64,000 nt of DNA from Pseudonocardia petroleophila (GCF_014235185.1 NZ_CP060131.1:3541501-3605500), one strand, 5' to 3'; numbered from the stretch's first letter, positions 36,111-43,754 are shown. Notes: generated by a model from the letters alone, not told the origin. Numbers and translations: made by a program.

Positions 36111-36758
36111 ATGAACCGTCCCCTTCCTGCGCCGTACCGCGACGTCGCACTCCTGGTCGCCCGTGTCCTGCTGGGAGTCGTGATGTTCGCCCACGGCTAC
36201 CAGAAGATGGTCATCAACGGGATCGGCCGCACCACCGAGGGCTTCGAGAGCCTCAGCATCCCGCTCGCGATCGTCTCGGCGTCGTTCGTGACGGTGGTCG
36301 AGTTCGCGGGCAGCGCCCTGCTGATCCTGGGCGCGCTCACGCCGTTCGTCAGCGCCGGCAACCTGGTGATCATGGGCGGTGCCGCGGTGTTCGTGCACGC
36401 CAAGAACGGCATCTTCGTGGCCGACGGCGGGTGGGAGCTCGTCGGCGTCATCGGCGCCGGGTTCCTCATGCTCGCGGCCTGCGGCCCGGGCCGCTTCAGC
36501 GTCGACCACCTGATCGACAAGCGTCGCCACCAGGACCGCGAGGACCTGGCCCGGGCGCAGTCGGCGTGGCCGCGCGGCTCCGCCCCCGTGGAGGCGCCCG
36601 TGCCGTTCGCCTCCGCCTACGCCCCGGCCGCCCGCCGCGCCGAGGCCGCGCCCGCGGACCTGTGGACCCCGCCCGGCGGGCTCACCGCCGACGCCCCGCT
36701 GCCGCGGCGCAGCGCCCGGGTCCACGCCGCCCCGACGGACGCGCGCACCGCGCGCTGA
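36111..36758 (+). CDS. DoxX-family membrane protein
   Basis: A 215-aa protein whose first 135 residues form four membrane helices with the DoxX signature (VARVLLGVVMFAHGYQKM, FVTVVEFAGSALLILGAL). The C-terminal 75 residues are a hydrophilic, Ala/Pro/Arg-rich tail without recognisable domain. DoxX proteins are linked to thiosulfate/quinone or oxidative-stress functions (in mycobacteria with SodA), but this one has no such neighbour. A strong GGAGG precedes the ATG. Confidence 0.88.
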   Translation: MNRPLPAPYRDVALLVARVLLGVVMFAHGYQKMVINGIGRTTEGFESLSIPLAIVSASFVTVVEFAGSALLILGALTPFVSAGNLVIMGGAAVFVHAKNGIFVADGGWELVGVIGAGFLMLAACGPGRFSVDHLIDKRRHQDREDLARAQSAWPRGSAPVEAPVPFASAYAPAARRAEAAPADLWTPPGGLTADAPLPRRSARVHAAPTDARTAR

Positions 36759-36770
36759 CCCGTCGCCCCT

Positions 36771-36801
36771 CCGGGCCCCGGCGCTGCGGCGCGGGGCCCG
36801 G
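36771..36801 (+). terminator. Terminator after the DoxX gene
   Basis: CCGGGCCCCG (36771-36780) pairs with CGGGGCCCGG (36792-36801), a perfect 10-bp GC stem with an 11-nt loop. Confidence 0.6.
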
Positions 36802-36831
36802 ACGGCCGTGCGGCCCCGGTAGGTTCGTGCC

Positions 36832-37674
36832 GTGGGGAACCCGCTGCACGTGACGGCCCTGCGGCACGTGACGGCCCTGCGGTACGTCACCCCGCTCCGC
36901 GAGGGCGGCTCGCTGCCGGGGCTGATGGAGGCCGACGACCTCGGCACCTACGTCGTGAAGTTCCACGGGGCGGGGCAGGGGCCGAAGGTGCTGGTGGCCG
37001 AGGTCGTCGCCGGGGAGCTGGCCCGCGGCCTCGGGTTGCCGGTGCCCGAGCTCGTCACCGTCGAGCTGGACCCGGCGCTCGGCGCGACCGAGCCCGACCA
37101 GGAGGTCCAGGAGCTGCTGCGGGCGAGCCCCGGGCTCAACCTCGGCATGGACTTCCTGCCCGGCGCGCTCGACCTCGACCCCGCCGCGTTCGTCGTCGAC
37201 CCCGGGTTCGCCGGGCGCGTGCTGTGGTTCGACGCGCTGATCGGCAACGTCGACCGGTCCTGGCGCAACGCGAACACGCTGTTCTGGCACGGCGGGCCCT
37301 ACCTGATCGACCACGGGGCCTCGCTGACGTTCCACCACTCCTGGGCGGGCGCGGAGTCCTGGGTGCGGCGGCCCTACGCGGCGGCCGACCACGTCCTGCT
37401 CGGCGCGGCGCCCGACCTCGACGCGGCCGACGCGGCGCTCGCCCCGCTGGTCACCGACGCGCTGCTCGCGCGGGCGGCGGGGGCGGTGCCGGCGCGGTGG
37501 CTCGAGGGCGGGCCCGGGCCGGAGGCCTACGTCGCGCAGCTGCGGGCCCGGCTCGACGCCCGCGACGCGTGGCTGCCCGGGGTGCGGGAGGCCGTCGCGC
37601 AGCGCGTCGACCGGCCGGTGACCCGCGCCGCGAACCCGCCCGAGTGGCTCACCCGGCGGCGGGGCGGGGCATGA
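36832..37674 (+). CDS. HipA-like kinase-domain protein
   Basis: A 280-aa protein of the short HipA-like family, lacking the N-terminal HipB-contact subdomain of classical HipA toxins. Kinase elements are intact: YVVKF with Lys43 for ATP, the catalytic segment FDALIGNVDRSWRNAN (Asp141, Asn146), and the DFG-equivalent LIDHG (Asp160). The N-terminus contains a duplicated HVTALR unit from an 18-bp tandem repeat. The GTG at 36832 follows TAGGTT (36820-36825) by 6 nt; in-frame GTGs at 36850 and 36868 are alternatives. It overlaps the DUF3037 gene by ATGA, so the two are coupled. Target unknown. Confidence 0.85.
   Translation: MGNPLHVTALRHVTALRYVTPLREGGSLPGLMEADDLGTYVVKFHGAGQGPKVLVAEVVAGELARGLGLPVPELVTVELDPALGATEPDQEVQELLRASPGLNLGMDFLPGALDLDPAAFVVDPGFAGRVLWFDALIGNVDRSWRNANTLFWHGGPYLIDHGASLTFHHSWAGAESWVRRPYAAADHVLLGAAPDLDAADAALAPLVTDALLARAAGAVPARWLEGGPGPEAYVAQLRARLDARDAWLPGVREAVAQRVDRPVTRAANPPEWLTRRRGGA
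36847..36882 (+). repeat. 18-bp tandem duplication inside the HipA-like gene
   Basis: CACGTGACGGCCCTGCGG occurs twice in a row (36847-36864, 36865-36882), followed by a diverged third unit (36883-36900). In frame it duplicates six residues (HVTALR), consistent with slippage. Confidence 0.9.
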
Positions 37675-38075
37675 GGCACCCGTTCGAGTACGCGCTGCTG
37701 CGGGTGGTGCCGCGGATCGAGCGCGGGGAGGCGATCAACGCCGGCGTGCTGCTGTACTGCCGCGCGCTCGACCACCTCGGCGCCGCGGTCCACCTCGACC
37801 CCGCCCGGCTCGCCGCGCTCGACCCGGCGGCCGACGCCGCCGCGATCTCCCGGTCGCTGGACGCGGTGGCGGCCCTGTGCGCGGAGGTCGACACGGAGGC
37901 CGCGCGCTACGCGGGGCCGGCGGGGGAGGAGGACCGGGGCCGCCGGTTCCGCCGCCTCACCGCCCCGCGCAGCACGGTCGTGCAGGCCGGGCCGGTGCAC
38001 ACCGGCCTGACCGCCGACCCGGCGGCCGACCTCACCCGCCTGCTGCACCTGCTGGTCCACCCGCCCCGCCCCTGA
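37671..38075 (+). CDS. DUF3037 protein, partner of the HipA-like kinase
   Basis: A 134-aa protein beginning MRHPFEYALLRVVPRIERGEAINAGV, the DUF3037 hallmark, with an internal helix pair (DPARLAALDPAADAAAISRSL) and a conserved C-terminal stretch (TVVQAGPVHTGLTADPAADL). It is small, soluble and has no known activity. Start codon and upstream stop overlap (ATGA), so synthesis depends on translation of the kinase gene. DUF3037 genes commonly sit next to such HipA-like genes, which suggests a regulator, substrate or antitoxin role. Confidence 0.87.
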   Translation: MRHPFEYALLRVVPRIERGEAINAGVLLYCRALDHLGAAVHLDPARLAALDPAADAAAISRSLDAVAALCAEVDTEAARYAGPAGEEDRGRRFRRLTAPRSTVVQAGPVHTGLTADPAADLTRLLHLLVHPPRP

Positions 38076-38076
38076 C

Positions 38077-38142
38077 CCGGCGAGTTCGCCGCTCCCGCCC
38101 GGCGAGTTCGCCGATCCCGCCCGGCGAGTTCGCTGTCGGCGC
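38077..38142. repeat. Three 22-bp tandem units with hairpin potential
   Basis: Units at 38077-38098, 38099-38120 and 38121-38142 share CCGGCGAGTTCGCCG; the third is degenerate. Each contains CGGCGA-GTT-CGCCG/TCGCCG-like self-complementarity. They lie between convergent genes and probably end transcription in both directions. Confidence 0.75.
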
Positions 38143-38152
38143 CCGCCGTCGC

Positions 38153-38635
38153 TCAGCGGGCGGCGTCGCCCAGCCGTGCGATGCTGGCCGCCATCTGCTC
38201 CTCGGACACGCGCGGGTACAGGGCCAGGGCGCCCTCGTCGGTCACGCCGCTCCAGTCGTAGGTGTGGGTGACGCGGGTGCCGCCGTCGGAGGTGGGTTCG
38301 AGCTCCCAGGCGTAGGTGTGGCCGCTGGGGTCCAGCTCGCCGATGACGTGGGCGAGCGAGCCGGGCGGGTGGATCGACGGCGCCCAGGCGATGCGGCGGC
38401 CGGGCTCGAAGTCGGTGACCTCGCTGCGCATCGCGTAGTCGCCGATGCCGTCCTGGTTCATCCGCATGACGAACTCGTCGCCGACCGCGGTGACCGGCCC
38501 ACCGGACTCGAGCCCGCGCAGCATGCCCGCACCGTCGAGCTCGGTGTGCCGGGCCGGGTCCGCGAGCAGGGCGAACGCCTTGTCCGGTGGCGCGTCGATC
38601 GTGCTGCTGACCTGCAGGCTGCGGTCCTCGCTCAT
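38153..38635 (-). CDS. SRPBCC-fold polyketide cyclase/START-like protein
   Basis: A 160-aa protein with a typical SRPBCC opening (SLQVSSTIDAPPDKAFALLADPARHTELDG) and the long C-terminal helix (YPRVSEEQMAASIARLGDAAR). The fold has a hydrophobic ligand cavity; without operon context the ligand is unknown. An ATG start at 38635, divergent from the phosphotransferase gene. Confidence 0.85.
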   Translation of the reverse strand: MSEDRSLQVSSTIDAPPDKAFALLADPARHTELDGAGMLRGLESGGPVTAVGDEFVMRMNQDGIGDYAMRSEVTDFEPGRRIAWAPSIHPPGSLAHVIGELDPSGHTYAWELEPTSDGGTRVTHTYDWSGVTDEGALALYPRVSEEQMAASIARLGDAAR

Positions 38636-38729
38636 GGGTCCTCCATCGACGGTGATGTGGTCGCGTGCGGGTGAATCCACCCACGCGCCGCGGTGGCCGT
38701 CAACCGGACCCGTGCACTTGGATGGGCCC

Positions 38730-39761
38730 ATGACGATCGACGCCGTGCCGGCCGCCCCGCTCGCCGAGTGGTTCCGGGGCGCGGTTCCCGGGGTGGCCGA
38801 CGGCCCGCTCACCGTCACCCGGATCTCGGGCGGGCACTCGAACCTGACCTACCGCATCACCGACGCCGCCGGTGCCGCGTGGGCGCTGCGCCGCCCGCCG
38901 ACCGGCATGGTGCTGGCCACGGCGCACGACATGGGCCGCGAGTGGCGCTTCCTCGTCGCGCTCGCCGACACGCCCGTCCCGGTGGCGGAGCCCGTCGCGC
39001 TGTGCCGCGACCCCGACGTGATCGGGGCCGAGTTCTACGTCATGGGCTTCGTCGACGGCGACGTGCTCGGCGACGAGGCGTCCGGCCACCGCCTCGCCCC
39101 CGACGCCCGGTACGCCGCCGGGATCGACGCGATCGACGTGCTCGCCGCGCTGCACGCCGTCGACCCCGACGAGGTCGGCCTGTCGGACCTGCGCCGCCCC
39201 GGCAGCTACCTCGACCGCCAGCTCCGCCGCTGGCACCGGCAGGTGCACGCGTCGGACGTGCCCGACCTCGGCGTCATCGACGCCGCGCACGACCGGCTCG
39301 CGAAGCGCGCCGCGGAGCTGCCGCCGTCGGACGTGCGGATCGCGCACGGCGACTTCCGGCTGGGGAACCTCGCGGTCGGGCCGGACGGCGCGGTCCGCGC
39401 GGTGTTCGACTGGGAGCTCGCGACCCTGGGCGATCCGCTCGCCGACCTCGGCTGGATCATCGCCTCGTGGGGGCGTCCGGGGGACCGGGTGCCGGCCACG
39501 CTCGCGGGCCCGAGCCTGGTCGAGGGCTGGCCCGAGCGCGACGAGCTGGTGGCCCGCTACGCGGAGCGCTCCGGTCGCGACGTCGCCGACCTGGACTTCT
39601 ACGTCGCCTTCGCCCGCTGGCGCTCGTCGTGCATCGGGGCCGGGGTGTACAGCCGCTACGCCGGGGGCGCGATGGGCGTGGCCGAGGACGCCGAGGTGCT
39701 CGCGGCCCGGCTCGAGGCGTTCCACACCCAGGCGCAGGCGGCCCACGACGCGCTGGGCTGA
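38730..39761 (+). CDS. Phosphotransferase (APH/ACAD10-type kinase)
   Basis: A 343-aa APH-superfamily kinase. The N-lobe has RISGGHSNLTYRI as phosphate loop; the catalytic loop is IAHGDFRLGNLAV (Asp, Asn) and the metal motif is VFDWELATLGDPLADLGW. This version (GDPLADLGWII) is that of acyl-CoA-dehydrogenase-10-like kinases, which phosphorylate hydroxy-acyl substrates, rather than aminoglycoside kinases. The ATG at 38730 follows TTGGAT by 6 nt. Confidence 0.88.
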   Translation: MTIDAVPAAPLAEWFRGAVPGVADGPLTVTRISGGHSNLTYRITDAAGAAWALRRPPTGMVLATAHDMGREWRFLVALADTPVPVAEPVALCRDPDVIGAEFYVMGFVDGDVLGDEASGHRLAPDARYAAGIDAIDVLAALHAVDPDEVGLSDLRRPGSYLDRQLRRWHRQVHASDVPDLGVIDAAHDRLAKRAAELPPSDVRIAHGDFRLGNLAVGPDGAVRAVFDWELATLGDPLADLGWIIASWGRPGDRVPATLAGPSLVEGWPERDELVARYAERSGRDVADLDFYVAFARWRSSCIGAGVYSRYAGGAMGVAEDAEVLAARLEAFHTQAQAAHDALG

Positions 39762-39768
39762 GGGGCGG

Positions 39769-40140
39769 TCAGGCGATCCACGGCGGCAGGACCGGCTCGC
39801 CGTCGACCGGCGTGGCCCGCGCCCCGGCCGGGGCGGCGACCACCGCCCGGAACGGCTCGACGGCGTGGATGCGGCGCGGCACGCCCGCGGGCAGGACGAG
39901 CGCGTCGCCGGGTCCGAGGTCGTGGTCGGTGCCGTCGACCCGCGCGGTGGCGCGGCCGTCGAGGACGGTCCAGACCTGCTCGACGTCGAACGCGTGCTCC
40001 GGGCCGGCCGCGCCGGGCGTCATCTCGACGCTCCACACCGCGAGGCGCGTGGTGGCGCCCTGGGTGGGGGAGGCGTGGGTGGTCATCGTGGCGTTCGGGG
40101 TGGTGGTGCGGCGGGCGTCGGCGTGGCGGACGAGGGGCAC
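39769..40140 (-). CDS. Cupin-domain protein
   Basis: A 123-aa cupin: EHAFDVEQVWTVLDGRATARVDG (motif 1, with His and Glu) and PAGVPRRIHAVEPF (motif 2, His). The GTG at 40140 is chosen because GGAGAG lies 9 nt upstream; the longer frame runs back through the operator region. It is divergent from a MarR gene and probably controlled by it. Confidence 0.82.
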   Translation of the reverse strand: MPLVRHADARRTTTPNATMTTHASPTQGATTRLAVWSVEMTPGAAGPEHAFDVEQVWTVLDGRATARVDGTDHDLGPGDALVLPAGVPRRIHAVEPFRAVVAAPAGARATPVDGEPVLPPWIA

Positions 40141-40155
40141 GGCACTCTCTCCTAT

Positions 40156-40199
40156 GATGGACAACATGGTTGTCGAGATAGTGAACCTGGTTGTCCATC
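40156..40199. promoter_or_regulatory. Operator region between cupin and MarR genes
   Basis: GACAACATGGTTGTC (40160-40174) is a near-perfect palindrome, and GTGAACCTGGTTGTC (40181-40195) is a second, weaker copy. In addition GATGGACAAC (40156-40165) is exactly inverted at 40190-40199. A consensus-like TATGAT lies at 40153-40158. The arrangement suits MarR dimers controlling both genes. Confidence 0.65.
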
Positions 40200-40649
40200 G
40201 TGTCAACTGACCTGCCGCTGCTGCTCCTGCAGGGCTTCCGCGTCCTCATCGACGGCCTGCACGCCGAGCTCGCCCGCCAGGGGCACCCCGACGTCCGCCC
40301 GGTGCACGGGTTCGTGCTGCAGGCCGTCGCCGACGGGTGCCCGGCCGTCGAGCTGGGGAGGCGGCTCGGGGTCACCAAGCAGGCGGCGGCCAAGCACGTC
40401 GAGGCGCTGGAGGGGCTGGGCTACCTGCGTCGCGACCCGGACCCCCGCGACGCCCGCGCCCGGATCGTCCGGCGCACCGAGCGCGGCGAGGACTGCCTGC
40501 GCCGCTCCGCCGGCATCCTCGGCGACCTCCGCGCCGGCTGGGCCGCGGCCCTGGGCCCGGACCGCGTCGACGACCTGGAGCGCGACCTGCGGACGGTCAC
40601 CGCGGACGCCCCGCCGCGCGTCGACGTGCCGGGGTGGCTCGGGCCCTGA
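40200..40649 (+). CDS. MarR-family regulator
   Basis: A 149-aa winged-helix regulator: VLQAVADGCPAVELGRRLGVTKQAAAKHVEALEGLGYLRRDPDPRDAR holds the recognition helix and wing with the D-x-R-D motif of MarR proteins. The GTG at 40200 directly follows the last operator arm; a TTG at 40191 is in frame but inside the operator. It likely represses itself and the cupin gene; ligand unknown. Confidence 0.88.
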   Translation: MSTDLPLLLLQGFRVLIDGLHAELARQGHPDVRPVHGFVLQAVADGCPAVELGRRLGVTKQAAAKHVEALEGLGYLRRDPDPRDARARIVRRTERGEDCLRRSAGILGDLRAGWAAALGPDRVDDLERDLRTVTADAPPRVDVPGWLGP

Positions 40650-40659
40650 GCGGGGGCGG

Positions 40660-41034
40660 TCAGGTCAGGGTGATCGACAGGGCGGCCGGGCCCGCGCCGC
40701 GGCGGGCGGTGACGGTCGTGAGGATCCGGCCGAGCAGGCCGTACTTGCGTCGCACCGCGTCGCGGACCGTGCGCAGGCCGGTCTCGTCGAGCACGCGGGC
40801 GGTGCCCGGGACCGCGGGGCCGCCGACGTTCCCGCGGCGGTCGCACACCGCCAGCGTCACCTCGCCGGAGCGGCGGGCGCGCTTGACCTTCCCCGTGCCC
40901 TCCATCGTCCAGACGCCGATCGCGCCGCCGTCGAGCGGGACGACCCAGACGGGCGTCGGCACGCCGGTCCCGTCGCGGCGGAACGTCGTGAGCTGCACGA
41001 ACTTCGCGTCGGCCAGCGACGTCGGGGCGGTCAT
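40660..41034 (-). CDS. PPOX-class (F420/flavin split-barrel) protein
   Basis: A 124-aa protein: LADAKFVQLTTFRRDGTGVPTPVWVVPLDGG and GVWTMEGTGKVKRARRSGEVTLAVCDRRG match the small actinobacterial PPOX proteins, several of which bind coenzyme F420. Its ATG overlaps the P450 stop (ATGA), so the two are coupled. It could reduce or bind a cofactor or product of the P450; inference only. Confidence 0.85.
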   Translation of the reverse strand: MTAPTSLADAKFVQLTTFRRDGTGVPTPVWVVPLDGGAIGVWTMEGTGKVKRARRSGEVTLAVCDRRGNVGGPAVPGTARVLDETGLRTVRDAVRRKYGLLGRILTTVTARRGAGPAALSITLT

Positions 41035-42335
41035 GCGTCGACGGTAGCGGGGGTGAGCCGCACCGGCATCGCGTCGAAGCCGCGCAGCACGCGGGTGGGC
41101 CTGCGGTGCGGCGGCCCGGCGGGGGTGAGTCCGGGGAAACGGTCGAACAGCGCCCGCAGCCCGACCTCGCCCTCCATCTTCGCCAGGCCGGCGCCCAGGC
41201 AGTAGTGGACGCCGCTGGAGAACGCGATGTGGTCGCCCGCGTTGGGGCGCGTGACGTCGAACGCGGCGGGGTCGGTGAAGACCGCCGGGTCGTGGTTGGC
41301 CCCGCCGAGCATGATCACGACGACCTGTCCGGCGCGCAGCGGCTCGCCCGCGACGGTGGTGTCGCGCAGCGCGATCCGCCCGGTGCGCTGCACGGGGGAG
41401 TCCAGGCGCAGCACCTCGTCGACCGCCCGCGGCCACAGCGACGGGTCGGCCTGCAGCCGGGCGAGCTGGTCGGGGTGCGAGGTCAGCAGTGCGGCGCCGT
41501 TGCCGATCAGGTTGACGGTGGTCTCGAAGCCCGCGGCGAGCAGCAGCATCGCGATGGAGGTCAGCTCGTCGTCGGAGAGCTTGCCCTCCTCGGCGTGCGC
41601 GTGCACGAGGGCGGACAGGATGTTGTCGCCGGGATGGCGGCGCAGGTGCGCGAAGTGGCCCCGCATCCAGTCGGCGAGCGCGTTCAGGTCGCTCTCCGAG
41701 CGCCGGAACTCCGACCACCGCAGCCCGGCGTCGAGCGACAGCGCCCCGCCCGCGCCCCACTCCAGGAACTGCCGCCGCATCTCCACCGGCGCCCCCAGCA
41801 TCTCCGCGATGACGGTGGCGGGCAGGAGAGCGGCGTAGTCGTCGATCAGGTCGGCCCGCGGGCCGTGCATCCCGTCGAGCAGCCCGGTGGCGATCTCCTC
41901 GGTCCGCGTGCGCAGTGCGGCGACCGCCTTCGCGCTGAACGCCCTGGTCACGAGCTTGCGGTAGCGGGTGTGGTCGGGGGCGTCCACCGACAGCATCGAC
42001 GGCGGCGTGACCGGCCCGAGCGGTCCCCGGCCGCCGGCCGCCACCAGCGCGCGCAGCGCGGCCGGGGCGCGGCCGCTCGGCCCGCCGACGACGCCGCAGT
42101 CCGGGCTGCGCAGGATCGCGGTGGCGACGTCGTGGTGGGCGGTGTTGAGCACGATGCCGTTGTCGACCAGGCGTCCGCGCCCGCGCAGCTCGTCGTAGTG
42201 GCCGAACGGGTCGGCGATGACGGCCTCGTCGACCATCAGCCGGGCGGTCGGGTCACCGGCCTTCACCCGGCGCTCGACGGCGCGCCGGATCATGCCGTGC
42301 CGCAGTCCCCAGCGGATCGCCTGACGGACCACCAT
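41031..42335 (-). CDS. Cytochrome P450
   Basis: A 434-aa soluble bacterial P450. The I-helix has LLLAAGFETTVN, the K-helix ExxR is EVLRLD, and the heme loop is FSSGVHYCLGAG with Cys379 as thiolate ligand. PPSMLSVDAPDHTRYRKLV is the conserved C-helix region. A ferredoxin and reductase are not nearby. The ATG at 42335 has GGGAGGTCGAC upstream. Two TACCG-N-CGGTA palindromes in the promoter suggest control by an unlinked regulator. Substrate unknown. Confidence 0.93.
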   Translation of the reverse strand: MVVRQAIRWGLRHGMIRRAVERRVKAGDPTARLMVDEAVIADPFGHYDELRGRGRLVDNGIVLNTAHHDVATAILRSPDCGVVGGPSGRAPAALRALVAAGGRGPLGPVTPPSMLSVDAPDHTRYRKLVTRAFSAKAVAALRTRTEEIATGLLDGMHGPRADLIDDYAALLPATVIAEMLGAPVEMRRQFLEWGAGGALSLDAGLRWSEFRRSESDLNALADWMRGHFAHLRRHPGDNILSALVHAHAEEGKLSDDELTSIAMLLLAAGFETTVNLIGNGAALLTSHPDQLARLQADPSLWPRAVDEVLRLDSPVQRTGRIALRDTTVAGEPLRAGQVVVIMLGGANHDPAVFTDPAAFDVTRPNAGDHIAFSSGVHYCLGAGLAKMEGEVGLRALFDRFPGLTPAGPPHRRPTRVLRGFDAMPVRLTPATVDA

Positions 42336-42352
42336 GTCGACCTCCCAGAACC

Positions 42353-42388
42353 TACCGTCGGTAACCCCGCCCGAACCTACCGGCGGTA
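42353..42388. promoter_or_regulatory. Paired palindromes TACCG-N-CGGTA
   Basis: TACCGTCGGTA (42353-42363) and TACCGGCGGTA (42378-42388), both within CCTACCGnCGGTAACC, are 25 bp centre to centre. They lie 18-53 bp upstream of the P450 start and 40 bp before the divergent phosphoesterase, a typical two-dimer operator. Confidence 0.65.
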
Positions 42389-42427
42389 ACCACGGTCGCG
42401 CCACCGTCGCGTGGTAGGAGTTGCCCG

Positions 42428-43321
42428 GTGAAGCTGTGGGCGGTCAGCGATCTGCACGTGCGCCATCCCGACAACCGGGCGATCGCCGAGGACCTCCGTC
42501 CGGAGTCCGCCGACGACTGGCTGATCGTGGCCGGCGACGTCGCCGAGCAGGTCGACGACGTCGTGCGCACGCTCGCGCTGCTGCGCAGCCGGTGGGCGCG
42601 GGTGCTCTGGGTGCCCGGCAACCACGAGCTGTGGACGCGCACCAAGGACCCCGTGCCGCTGCGCGGCGTGGCCCGCTACGAGCGGCTGGTCGCGGAGTGC
42701 CGCGCGCTGGGCGTCGACACCCCGGAGGACGAGTTCCCCGTGTGGACCGGGCCGGGCGGGCCGGTCGTCGTCGCGCCGCTGTTCCTGCTGTTCGACTACT
42801 CCTTCCTCCCCGACGGCGCGACGACGTCGGAGGACGGCCTGGCGATCGCGCGCTCGGCCGGGGTGGTCTGCACCGACGAGTTCCTGCTGTTCCCCGACCC
42901 GTACCCGGACCGCGCGGCCTGGTGCGCCGCGCGCGTGGAGCAGACGCGCCGCCGCCTCGACGCGCTGGACCCGGCGCTGCCGACGGTGCTGGTCAACCAC
43001 TGGCCGATGACCCGGCTCCCCACGCTGGTGCTGCGCCACCCCGAGTTCGCGCTGTGGTGCGGCACCACCGCCACCGCCGACTGGCACGTGCGCTACCGCG
43101 CGCGGGCGGTGGTCTACGGGCACCTGCACATCCCGCGCGTCACGGTCGAGGACGGCGTCCGGTTCGTGGAGGCGTCGCTGGGCTACCCGCGGGAGTGGAA
43201 GGCGCGGGCCGAGCGGCGAGGGCGGGCCGAACCGGTGCCGCGCCAGGTCCTGCCGGTACCCGCGAGCCTCCCGGATCCCGGAACCACCACCACGTCAGCA
43301 CCCAGGCCAGCGGCCCCGTGA
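42428..43321 (+). CDS. Calcineurin-like metallophosphoesterase
   Basis: A 297-aa protein with the dimetal motifs in order: SDLHVRH, VAGDVAEQ, VPGNHELW, LVNHWPM and VYGHLHIPR. Residues up to about 260 are the catalytic domain; the last 35 (Pro/Ala/Thr-rich, ending TTTSAPRPAAP) look non-conserved and overlap a convergent gene. Relatives include Rv2795c-like proteins. The GTG at 42428 has AGGAG 7 nt upstream. Substrate unknown. Confidence 0.88.
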   Translation: MKLWAVSDLHVRHPDNRAIAEDLRPESADDWLIVAGDVAEQVDDVVRTLALLRSRWARVLWVPGNHELWTRTKDPVPLRGVARYERLVAECRALGVDTPEDEFPVWTGPGGPVVVAPLFLLFDYSFLPDGATTSEDGLAIARSAGVVCTDEFLLFPDPYPDRAAWCAARVEQTRRRLDALDPALPTVLVNHWPMTRLPTLVLRHPEFALWCGTTATADWHVRYRARAVVYGHLHIPRVTVEDGVRFVEASLGYPREWKARAERRGRAEPVPRQVLPVPASLPDPGTTTTSAPRPAAP

Positions 43322-43490
43322 CGACGAGGATCGCGATCGCCAGCCAGCCCGTCTCGTAGACGAAGCCGGTGGCGACCCAGCCCGCGATCCACAGCGCCAT
43401 GAGCGCCGTGCGCCGGCGGATCAGCCGGCGGTGGACGACCGTCAGCGGCTCCCGCATGTCGGTGACGACCACCGCCCGGCTCCGGCGCAC
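43140..43490 (-). CDS. Small membrane protein (two helices)
   Basis: A 116-aa frame with hydrophobic helices ALMALWIAGWVATGFVYE and GWLAIAILVVTGPLAWVLTW flanked by Arg, then a Pro/Ala/Arg tail. GACACT lies 6 nt upstream of GTG 43490. The last 60 codons overlap the 3' end of the phosphoesterase on the other strand by 182 bp, which is unusual; the helix part is outside the overlap and looks real. The stop may originally have been earlier. Confidence 0.55.
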   Translation of the reverse strand: MRRSRAVVVTDMREPLTVVHRRLIRRRTALMALWIAGWVATGFVYETGWLAIAILVVTGPLAWVLTWWWFRDPGGSRVPAGPGAAPVRPALAARPAPSTPAGSPATPPRTGRRPRP

Positions 43491-43505
43491 GACGCCAGTG
43501 TCCCC

Positions 43506-43754
43506 CTAGCGGCGCTTCCCGTAGCGCCGGTTGAACTTCTCGACCTGGCCCGCGGCGTCGAGGACGCGCGCGCCGCCGGTCCAGAACGGGTGCGAGTAGG
43601 CGGTGACGTCGATCGTGACCAGGGGGTAGGTGCGGCCGTCGGTCCAGACCACGGTCTCCCGCGAGGTGGCGGTGGACCGGGTCAGGAACCGGTCGCCGGT
43701 GGACTGGTCCTGGTAGACGACGGGGCCGTAGGCGGGGTGGATGTCCGGTCGCAC
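43506..43754 (-). CDS. rpmE2: Type B 50S ribosomal protein L31 (zinc-free paralogue)
   Basis: An 82-aa protein beginning [20 protein letters not shown] with the L31 core [19 protein letters not shown] and the tail [10 protein letters not shown]. The CxxC zinc ligands of ordinary L31 are absent, which marks the C-minus paralogue made during zinc limitation to release zinc from ribosomes. GAGGAG lies just upstream of GTG 43754. A Zur/Fur-like box at 43773-43787 fits this role. Confidence 0.92.
   Translation of the reverse strand: MRPDIHPAYGPVVYQDQSTGDRFLTRSTATSRETVVWTDGRTYPLVTIDVTAYSHPFWTGGARVLDAAGQVEKFNRRYGKRR

Noticed and set aside
38077..38142. CRISPR-like repeats
   Set aside because: Units are directly adjacent without unique spacers, number only three, and no cas genes are present. 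The same applies to the 14-bp array at 53583.
38730..39761. Aminoglycoside resistance kinase
   Set aside because: The fold is shared, but the GDPLADLGW metal motif and N-terminal layout match ACAD10-type phosphotransferases, not antibiotic kinases.
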